A DNA stretch of 33,165 bases from Rickettsia conorii (GTDB taxonomy: Bacteria > Pseudomonadota > Alphaproteobacteria > Rickettsiales > Rickettsiaceae), in NCBI GenBank assembly GCA_020726135.1, contig DYTE01000012.1, forward strand, positions 1 through 33,165. The letters run 5' to 3'. This document shows positions 26,788 to 33,165 of the stretch, in pieces (within the stretch, counting starts at the first letter, position 1; every line of letters starts with the position of its first letter). The notes below the pieces were generated by a model that worked only from the letters and a program-made list of their open reading frames with translations, was not told the DNA's origin and did no database searches. Position numbers and translations under genes: made by a program.

Positions 26788-28089
26788 ATGGGGATAAAAA
26801 AAATATTAAGAAATAGCAGTCTTCTAATTACTTTAATTACTTCTTCTTTAAGTACTCATGCGTTAAGCATAAAAACTTCTGGAAATACAGAACTCGATCT
26901 TGATGTATTATATGTTTCTCAGGCTGGTTATACTACTCAGGATCTCAAAGGAGTAGATAAAAATATTTCTGACAATAAAGATAAGTTCGCCTTTTATTCA
27001 GAAGCTAGTTTTGGTTTTACTATCAAAAGTATCTCTGATAATGGTGTTATTACAGGTGCTAAAATTGTTTTATTGCCTACAACATTTGTAAAAACTTCCC
27101 CCAGTTGGACAGGATCATATGTTTTTATGGAAACTGATTATGGTAAAGTAGAACTTGGCTCTCCAGCTGATGCTGGATCTAAAATGAGAATAAGTGCATA
27201 TAATGCTATGGCAGCTGGTAGCGCGAGTTGGAGTAAATATGGTAAACTCAATAATAGTGACATGGAACATCTCAATATTGCTCCAGAATTTGACGTTGCA
27301 GGAGGATTTTATCTAGATTCATTCGTGGGTAAATTCTCGAGAACAACTGATAAAACAGAACAATCAAGAAAGATTTCATTCTACACACCAGAACTTCAAG
27401 GTTTCCAAATAGGTATATCTTATATTCCAGATACTGGTAATTTTGGCTCTAGCTCTATTAATAATATTGATAAATTATCTGGCGAATCACGTGGTTCTAC
27501 CGCTGTGTCTTCTTATAAAATTGGCGATAAAACATGGATTATAAATAGACATTTAACCAATGCTGTGTCTGGAGGTATATCATATAAATATGATATTTCA
27601 GATAAAGCTGCAATTAAATTATCTCTAACCGGTGAATATGGTAAACCAGTACATGGTATAAGAGTAACAAATACAGACACAAAGGTCGAAACAGCAAAAT
27701 ATGCATTATCAGACTTAAAAGCTTATAATATTGGTGCTCATCTTACATATGGCAATTTTTCTTATGCAGTTTCTTATGGTTCACTCGGTGATAGTTTAAC
27801 ATCTCCAGAATTTCATAAAGTTAGTAGAGATACATATTTTTATAATGGTTCTATTGCTTACAAACAAGGTCCTATCAAAACAAGTATCGCTTATTTCAAA
27901 TCATCAAAATATAGTAATGAACTTGATGCTGTGACATTAGGTACAGAATATGCTGTTTCTAAAGGTTTCGTGCCTTATGCAGAGGTTAGTTATTTTTCAG
28001 CAACTGGTAAAAATGTTACAGATGTAACTTCACCTGAGAAAAAAACAAATGGATTTGTTACAGTCTTAGGAACAAAATTCAAATTATAG
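26788..28089 (+). CDS. outer membrane porin, Gram-negative porin family
   Basis: 433 residues from the ATG at 26788. A Sec signal peptide ends near SLSTHA and is followed by alternating beta-strand sequence through to a C-terminal strand ending FVTVLGTKFKL, with terminal hydrophobics as BamA requires. The first strand TSGNTELDLDVLYVS, VFMETDYGKVELGSPADAGSKM (loop-3-like region) and repeated gly/aromatic strands fit the general diffusion porin_4 group of Alphaproteobacteria. It forms the main outer-membrane pore. GAGGG five bases before ATG supports this start over a TTG at 26776. Codons look more optimal and the GC content higher than in neighbours, as expected for an abundant protein. Confidence 0.88.
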   Translation: MGIKKILRNSSLLITLITSSLSTHALSIKTSGNTELDLDVLYVSQAGYTTQDLKGVDKNISDNKDKFAFYSEASFGFTIKSISDNGVITGAKIVLLPTTFVKTSPSWTGSYVFMETDYGKVELGSPADAGSKMRISAYNAMAAGSASWSKYGKLNNSDMEHLNIAPEFDVAGGFYLDSFVGKFSRTTDKTEQSRKISFYTPELQGFQIGISYIPDTGNFGSSSINNIDKLSGESRGSTAVSSYKIGDKTWIINRHLTNAVSGGISYKYDISDKAAIKLSLTGEYGKPVHGIRVTNTDTKVETAKYALSDLKAYNIGAHLTYGNFSYAVSYGSLGDSLTSPEFHKVSRDTYFYNGSIAYKQGPIKTSIAYFKSSKYSNELDAVTLGTEYAVSKGFVPYAEVSYFSATGKNVTDVTSPEKKTNGFVTVLGTKFKL

Positions 28090-28092
28090 TCA

Positions 28093-28119
28093 ACTATTCC
28101 CAGCTTTGGTTGGGATAGT
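28093..28119 (+). terminator. intrinsic terminator-like hairpin after the porin gene
   Basis: ACTATTCCCAGC, loop TTTG, GTTGGGATAGT: a GC-rich stem for this genome, with one bulged T and one G-T pair, starting four bases past the stop. The downstream T-tract is poor. The remaining 200 bases to the next gene contain no coding sequence that I could support. Confidence 0.6.
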
Positions 28120-28318
28120 ATATCTATTAATAATTATGCATTTAATCAATCAACTATTTTTTAAAAATCAATCTTATACGTTTTTCTAATCACTAGATTT
28201 CAGCCTTGTTTCATTCTTAGTTAGAATAATCCTTCTATAAAAATAATAAAAAAAGAAACTATGCATAAAATTTAATATTCGATATAATCTAATAAATTCA
28301 CATTACAAGGATATTATT

Positions 28319-29245
28319 ATGATTATATTAGGAATATTAGCAGGAATATTATTGTTACTAGCTTTTATGACAGTCAAAGTTGTGCCCCAACAAGAAGGAT
28401 GGGTAATAGAATGGCTTGGAAAGTTTGATAAAGTTCTGCAGCCAGGTCTAAATTTTCTTGTGCCTTTTGTTCAAAGAGTTGCATATAAACATAGTTTAAA
28501 AGAAGATGCAATAGATGTGGCATCTCAAACTGCAATATCTAAAGATAATGTTACCTTATCCATAGATGGGGTTTTATATGTAAAAATCATTGATCCAATT
28601 AATGCATCATATGGCGTCAATAATCCATATTATGCTATAACACAACTTGCACAAACAACTATGCGCTCTGAAATAGGTAAATTGCCATTAGATAGAACAT
28701 TTGAAGAGAGGGAAATATTAAATGTGGCAATAGTATCTGCAATTAATACAGCTGCTCTTAATTGGGGAATTCAATGCATGCGTTATGAAATCAAAGACAT
28801 ACAGCCACCTATTTCAATTTTAAAAGCAATGGAGTTACAAGTTGCTGCTGAACGTCAAAAAAGAGCTCAAATTTTAGATTCAGAAGGTAATAGACAAGCA
28901 CAAATTAACCATGCTGAAGGTGAAAAAGCAATGGTTGTTTTGAATTCAGAAGCATCTTATATAGATCAAGTTAATAGAGCAAAAGGTGAATCTGAAGCAA
29001 TTGAGTTAGTGGCGGCGGCTACTGCAAAATCTATAGAATTAGTTGCAAATTCTTTTAGCAAGAAAGGTGGAAGTGAGGCTGTATCATTAAAAATTGCTGA
29101 GCAATATGTCAATGCTTTCAGTAATTTAGCTAAAAATACTAATACTGTGATTTTACCTTCTAATATTTCTGACCCTAGTAGTTTTATTACTCAAGCTTTA
29201 ACTATATTTGATCAAATTAAACAATCTAAAACTACTAAAGAGTAA
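28319..29245 (+). CDS. qmcA: SPFH/band 7 protein, QmcA/paraslipin type
   Basis: 308 residues (E. coli QmcA 305). An N-terminal membrane helix (IILGILAGILLLLAFMTV) precedes the SPFH domain with VVPQQEGWVIEWLGKFDKVLQPGLNFLVPF. A charged coiled-coil follows (MELQVAAERQKRAQILDSEG, then repeated EG-x-x-A/Q units), with a C-terminal segment NTVILPSN typical of the SLP-2/paraslipin group. Such proteins assemble membrane microdomain cages often linked to FtsH-type quality control. An nfeD-type partner gene is absent; fabD follows immediately. AAGGA seven to ten bases before the ATG supports the start. Confidence 0.88.
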   Translation: MIILGILAGILLLLAFMTVKVVPQQEGWVIEWLGKFDKVLQPGLNFLVPFVQRVAYKHSLKEDAIDVASQTAISKDNVTLSIDGVLYVKIIDPINASYGVNNPYYAITQLAQTTMRSEIGKLPLDRTFEEREILNVAIVSAINTAALNWGIQCMRYEIKDIQPPISILKAMELQVAAERQKRAQILDSEGNRQAQINHAEGEKAMVVLNSEASYIDQVNRAKGESEAIELVAAATAKSIELVANSFSKKGGSEAVSLKIAEQYVNAFSNLAKNTNTVILPSNISDPSSFITQALTIFDQIKQSKTTKE

Positions 29246-29249
29246 AATG

Positions 29250-30176
29250 ATGAGAGCATTTATTTTTCCAGGTCAAGCTTCTCAAATAATTGGCATGGGC
29301 AAGGATTTTTATGATAATTTTCAAGCCGCTAAAGAAACTTTTCAAACTATAGATGAAACATTAAAATATAAATTAACTGAGATTATTTTTAATGGACCAG
29401 ATTACAAATTAACAGATACATTGCATGCTCAACCAGCTATTATGGCTGTATCTATGGCAATATTAAATAGTATTAAGACAGAATTTGGAAAAGAAATTAA
29501 TGATTTTTGTTCATATGTTGCCGGTCATTCACTTGGAGAATATAGCGCTTTATGTGCAGTTAAATCAATTAGTTTAGAAGATGTAACTCTATTGCTGCAT
29601 GAACGTGCTAAAGCAATGAAAGAAGCTTCATCTAATATAGATGGTTCTATGCTTGCAATTATAGATGCTCCTTTAAGTGAAATAGAAGATATGATAACAG
29701 TTTTTAGAGAGGCTTGTATATGCGCAATAGCAAATGATAATATAGAAGGACAAATTGTTGTAAGCGCTGAAAAACAAGTTATAGAACAGATGCAAGCTAT
29801 TATGAAAGATATTGGTTATAAATCTATTCAATTGAAAGTTAGCGGAGCATTTCATTGTGATCTTATGAAATCAGCAGAAGAAAAAATGAAATTGCTTTTA
29901 AATCAAGTATCTATTAATACGCCTATAGTGCCAATAATACAGAATTTTACAGCTAATGAAACATCAGATACTATAGTTATTAGAGATAGTTTAATATCAC
30001 AAATTTGCGGACGAGTTAGATGGAGAGAAACATTAAATTATTTAGAAAAAAAAAATGTAACTGAATTATATGAAATAGGACCATCCAAAATTTTAAAATC
30101 AATGATAGAAAAATCTGAGAAGAAATTTAAAACATTTAACATTTCAACTATACGTGATGTCAACAAGTTTTTTTAA
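29250..30176 (+). CDS. fabD: malonyl-CoA:ACP transacylase
   Basis: 308 residues from the ATG at 29250. MRAFIFPGQASQIIGMG is the standard opening. AGHSLGEYSALCA carries the nucleophile Ser94 (E. coli Ser92), and SGAFHCDLM holds the catalytic His near residue 203. It loads malonyl groups on acyl carrier protein for fatty acid synthesis. The preceding ATG at 29247 is equally possible, and a longer upstream start at 29208 would overlap qmcA and add a lysine-rich extension. AAAGAG just before the qmcA stop probably serves as ribosome site. Confidence 0.95.
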   Translation: MRAFIFPGQASQIIGMGKDFYDNFQAAKETFQTIDETLKYKLTEIIFNGPDYKLTDTLHAQPAIMAVSMAILNSIKTEFGKEINDFCSYVAGHSLGEYSALCAVKSISLEDVTLLLHERAKAMKEASSNIDGSMLAIIDAPLSEIEDMITVFREACICAIANDNIEGQIVVSAEKQVIEQMQAIMKDIGYKSIQLKVSGAFHCDLMKSAEEKMKLLLNQVSINTPIVPIIQNFTANETSDTIVIRDSLISQICGRVRWRETLNYLEKKNVTELYEIGPSKILKSMIEKSEKKFKTFNISTIRDVNKFF

Positions 30177-30266
30177 AAAAATCTTCATGTAATAATGTAT
30201 GATTTGGCAAAAAATATACTATTATAATCCAATGTATCTTTTTAAATTAATTAACAAAAAAACAAA

Positions 30267-32090
30267 ATGTCTAAAATTAAACAACGTAAATTTGAAATAA
30301 AAATAGATTCTCGTCGAGATAATTTACTAACAAATTTCGGCAAAGCTACGCTTAAAGATAGATATTTACTTGAAAATGAAACTTTTCAGGATTTGTTTGC
30401 TAGAGTTAGTTCCTATTATGCTGATGATGATGCTCATGCTCAGAAATTATATGACTATATGAGTAAAACATGGTTTATGCCAGCTACCCCAATACTTAGC
30501 AATGGTGGGACGCATCGTGGTTTACCTATTTCATGTTTTTTAAATAATACAGAGGATAGTTTAGAAGGGATTGTAGATCTGTGGAATGAAAATGTATGGC
30601 TCGCATCACATGGTGGTGGAATTGGTAGTTATTGGGGAAATGTACGTTCCATAAATGAAACAGTTGCTGGTAATGGTAAAACTTCTGGTATTATTCCATT
30701 TATTAAAGTTCAAGACTCAATGACACTTGCAATATCTCAAGGATCATTAAGACGTGGTAGTTCTGCGGTTTATCTACCTATTCATCATCCTGAAATAGAA
30801 GAATTCATTGATCTAAGACGTGCAACAGGAGGAGATATAAACCGTAGAGCTTTAAATATTCATCATGGTGTTATTGTTACGGATAAATTTATGAATGCTG
30901 TAGAGAATGATCTTGATTTTGATCTTATCAGTCCACTGGATCAAAAAGTTTTGTCATCAGTTAAAGCACGTGATTTATGGGTTAAATTAATAACTACCAG
31001 ACTTGAAACTGGTGAACCTTATATGTTGTTTATAGATAGTGTTAATAAATTTATACCTGAGAATCATAAAAAACTAGGACTATATGTTACAACATCTAAT
31101 TTATGTAGTGAAATTACATTACCAACAGGAACAGATCATTTAGGCAATGTTAGAACGGCTGTATGTTGCTTATCTTCTGTTAATTTAGAATATTTTGAAG
31201 AATGGGAGAATGATAGTGAATTTTTTCCTACAATTATAAAGTTTTTAGATAATGTTTTACAAGATTTTATAGATAATGCCCCAGATACTATGTCAAGAGC
31301 CAAATATTCTGCAATGCGTGAACGTAGTATCGGTCTTGGAGTTATGGGGTTTCATTCATTTCTACAATCAAAACTAGTTCCAATAGAATCTGTTATGTCA
31401 AAAGTATGGAATAATAAAATATTTGAACATATTGCAAAACATAGTAAAGAAGCATCTATACAGCTTGGTATTGAGAGAGGTCCATGTTTAGATGCAATAG
31501 ATGCTGGTATGACTATGCGTAATAGTAATATAACGGCAATCGCGCCAACAGCTTCTATTTCTATTATTGCTGGTAATGCTTCGCCTGGTATTGAACCATT
31601 TGCTGCAAATAGTTTTACACAAAAAACTTTGACTGGTTCGTTTAATGTTCGTAATAAATATTTAGAACATTTCCTTGAGAATAAAGGTTTTAATACTGAA
31701 CAAATATGGTCATCGATTACAACTCATGAAGGATCTGTTCAACATTTACATTTTTTATCTGAGCAAGAAAAATTAATATTTAAAACAGCTTATGAGATTG
31801 ATCAAAAATGGTTAATTGATCTTGCTGCTGATAGAACTCCTCATATTTCACAATCTCAGTCATTGAATATATTTATGCCAGGAAATGTTAGTAAAAGATA
31901 TTTAAATCATATACATTTTAGAGCGTGGAAAAAAGGAGTTAAAAGTCTTTATTATTGTAGATCTACATCAATGCAAAGGGCTGATAAAATATCACATGAG
32001 GTACAATTTGTAGATTTTGGAGATATTGAAAAACAAAATAAAGATCGTGAGAATCTATCTCAATATGAAGAATGTCTATCTTGTCAATAA
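30267..32090 (+). CDS. nrdA: ribonucleoside-diphosphate reductase, alpha subunit (class Ia, short form)
   Basis: 607 residues. Redox-active Cys90 (PISCFLNN), the radical site Cys280 with Asn278 and Glu282 in SNLCSEI, Cys300/Cys301 in AVCCLSS, and the C-terminal thiol pair Cys603-Cys606 complete the catalytic set. Compared with E. coli (761 residues, Cys225) about 135 N-terminal residues are missing, which removes the ATP-cone; activity control by dATP is therefore not expected in the usual way. Short NrdA proteins of this size are known in Rickettsia. It forms an operon with nrdB, 18 bases downstream. No obvious Shine-Dalgarno is seen at the start. Confidence 0.96.
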   Translation: MSKIKQRKFEIKIDSRRDNLLTNFGKATLKDRYLLENETFQDLFARVSSYYADDDAHAQKLYDYMSKTWFMPATPILSNGGTHRGLPISCFLNNTEDSLEGIVDLWNENVWLASHGGGIGSYWGNVRSINETVAGNGKTSGIIPFIKVQDSMTLAISQGSLRRGSSAVYLPIHHPEIEEFIDLRRATGGDINRRALNIHHGVIVTDKFMNAVENDLDFDLISPLDQKVLSSVKARDLWVKLITTRLETGEPYMLFIDSVNKFIPENHKKLGLYVTTSNLCSEITLPTGTDHLGNVRTAVCCLSSVNLEYFEEWENDSEFFPTIIKFLDNVLQDFIDNAPDTMSRAKYSAMRERSIGLGVMGFHSFLQSKLVPIESVMSKVWNNKIFEHIAKHSKEASIQLGIERGPCLDAIDAGMTMRNSNITAIAPTASISIIAGNASPGIEPFAANSFTQKTLTGSFNVRNKYLEHFLENKGFNTEQIWSSITTHEGSVQHLHFLSEQEKLIFKTAYEIDQKWLIDLAADRTPHISQSQSLNIFMPGNVSKRYLNHIHFRAWKKGVKSLYYCRSTSMQRADKISHEVQFVDFGDIEKQNKDRENLSQYEECLSCQ

Positions 32091-32108
32091 AATATTTGGA
32101 AAATAATT

Positions 32109-33107
32109 ATGTCATTACTTGATGCAAAACCTATATATAAACCATTTGCTTATGAATGGGCTTACGAAGCATGGCACTTACAACAAAAAATACATTGGAT
32201 ACCAGAAGAAGTGCCATTATCTGAAGATGTAAAAGACTGGAAATATAATTTAACTCCAGGTGAGAAACATTTACTTACTCAAATATTTCGTTTTTTTACT
32301 CAAGCTGATATTGAAGTAAATAATTGCTATATGACTCATTATTCTAAAGTATTTAAACCAACTGAAATTAGAATGATGTTATCAGCATTTTCCAATATGG
32401 AAACAATACATATTGATGCATATTCTAAACTTCTTGAAACTGTTGGAATGCCAGAAATAGAATATCAAGCATTTTTGAAATATAAAGAAATGAAAGATAA
32501 ATATGATTATATGGAACGTTTTGGAGTTGATACAAAGGAAGATATAGCTTTAACGCTTGCTGTATTTGGTGCATTTACAGAAGGGTTACAATTATTTGCA
32601 TCTTTTGCAATATTACTAAATTTTCCACGTTTTAATAAAATGAAAGGAATGGGGCAAATTGTTACTTGGTCTGTTAGAGATGAGACTCTTCATACTAATT
32701 CCATAATTCATTTGTTTAAAACATTTATTAGAGAAAATCCAGAAGTTTGGACAGAACAATTACGTTCTAAATTATATGAAGCATGTGCTACTATTGTTCA
32801 TTTTGAAGATGCTTTCATTGATCTTGCTTTTGAAGTTGGTGGTATTGAAGGACTTACTGCTCGTGAAGTGAAACAATATATTAGATATATTGCTGATAGA
32901 AGATTAATGCAACTTGGATTAAAGGAAATATATTTAGTAGACAAAAATCCTCTTCTATGGATGGATGAAATATTAAATGGACTTGAGGTGGCTAATTTTT
33001 TTGAAACTCGTTCTACTGAATATACAAAAGGCGCAACAACTGGTGAATGGGAAGAGGTATTTAAAGAAATGGATGAGAAAAAATTAATAATTAAAATGGA
33101 GATATAA
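32109..33107 (+). CDS. nrdB: ribonucleoside-diphosphate reductase, beta subunit
   Basis: 332 residues, ferritin-like helical fold. The metal ligands Glu98 and His101 and the radical Tyr105 appear in METIHIDAY; Glu158 is in FTEGLQ; and Glu192 with His195 are in RDETLH. These spacings equal those of E. coli R2 (Glu115, His118, Tyr122, Glu204, Glu238, His241). The presence of Tyr at the radical position indicates a standard class Ia di-iron tyrosyl subunit. It pairs with NrdA to make deoxynucleotides. A PD-(D/E)XK gene starts three bases after the stop. Confidence 0.97.
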   Translation: MSLLDAKPIYKPFAYEWAYEAWHLQQKIHWIPEEVPLSEDVKDWKYNLTPGEKHLLTQIFRFFTQADIEVNNCYMTHYSKVFKPTEIRMMLSAFSNMETIHIDAYSKLLETVGMPEIEYQAFLKYKEMKDKYDYMERFGVDTKEDIALTLAVFGAFTEGLQLFASFAILLNFPRFNKMKGMGQIVTWSVRDETLHTNSIIHLFKTFIRENPEVWTEQLRSKLYEACATIVHFEDAFIDLAFEVGGIEGLTAREVKQYIRYIADRRLMQLGLKEIYLVDKNPLLWMDEILNGLEVANFFETRSTEYTKGATTGEWEEVFKEMDEKKLIIKMEI

Positions 33108-33110
33108 AAT

Positions 33111-33165
33111 ATGCCTAGATCAAAATTTCTTGATCCAACAAATGATATAGCTTTTAAAAAAATTT
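33111..33165 (+). CDS. PD-(D/E)XK nuclease family transposase (Rpn group), 3' end outside window
   Basis: Only 18 codons are present: MPRSKFLDPTNDIAFKKI. The pattern (K)-[FY]-L-[DN]-P-x-[NT]-D-x-x-F-K-[KR]-[IL] is the characteristic opening of the PDDEXK_2 / Rpn-family putative transposases. The gene begins three bases after nrdB and would be read from the same transcript. It differs from the opening of the Rpn-type gene at 18.2 kb, so it belongs to another subfamily. Confidence 0.7.
   Translation, partial: MPRSKFLDPTNDIAFKKI

Noticed and set aside
29208-29249. Extended start of FabD inside qmcA
   Set aside because: The Lys/Leu-rich extension is not found in FabD proteins, and the catalytic Ser falls at the expected place when counted from 29250.

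Overview
The window is a low-GC, gene-dense chromosome segment of an alphaproteobacterium, most likely a Rickettsiales symbiont or parasite. Pointers are the strong A/T bias, CtrA, a RelA/SpoT-type gene reduced to its HD hydrolase part, a ProP-like metabolite:H+ symporter, a short class Ia NrdA without ATP-cone, an MJ0042 zinc-ribbon protein, and Rpn/PD-(D/E)XK 'transposase' genes among housekeeping genes. The genus cannot be fixed from this sequence alone. The dap genes, PBP1A, CpoB and BamB point to a cell that still makes peptidoglycan and a conventional outer membrane.

Layout, left to right. (1) 1-3.6 kb is accessory: a HD-only SpoT-like gene cut by the window edge, convergent with an MHS-type transporter. 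Next comes a visibly GC-richer segment (about 42% against about 22% in 60-base lines I counted) that carries tspO and transposase debris and lies between two 84-bp direct repeats. A divergent queF follows. (2) 3.6-8.5 kb: a 58-aa secreted protein behind a palindromic promoter, then the overlapping run holC-glyQ-glyS-sua5, which converges on a tRNA-Gly(GCC) gene. (3) 8.6-11.1 kb: groES-groEL with a heat-shock-like promoter, and a monothiol glutaredoxin. (4) 11.2-14.8 kb: nth and dapB, facing a dapD-dnaN pair. (5) 14.8-22.9 kb: an envelope block of zinc-ribbon protein, cpoB, a YfgM-like protein, bamB, an Rpn-type nuclease, miaB and mrcA (PBP1A). (6) 22.9-26.4 kb, minus strand: a six-gene run dcd-secB-ctrA-orf122-orf221-tsaB, closed against mrcA by nested inverted repeats. 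(7) 26.5-33.2 kb: a porin with a long A/T-rich leader, a QmcA-like SPFH protein, fabD, nrdA-nrdB, and the start of a second PD-(D/E)XK transposase-type gene.

Themes. Four enzymes act on the tRNA anticodon loop (QueF for position 34; Sua5, TsaB and MiaB for position 37). Glycyl-tRNA synthetase and a glycine tRNA are neighbours. DNA replication and repair is represented by HolC, DnaN, Nth, Dcd and NrdAB. The most unusual parts are the tspO segment bounded by copies of a transporter leader, the small secreted protein with its operator-like promoter, two unrecognised proteins in the ctrA operon, and two Rpn-like genes lodged a few bases behind bamB and nrdB. I saw no CRISPR array, rRNA gene, prophage or complete insertion sequence.
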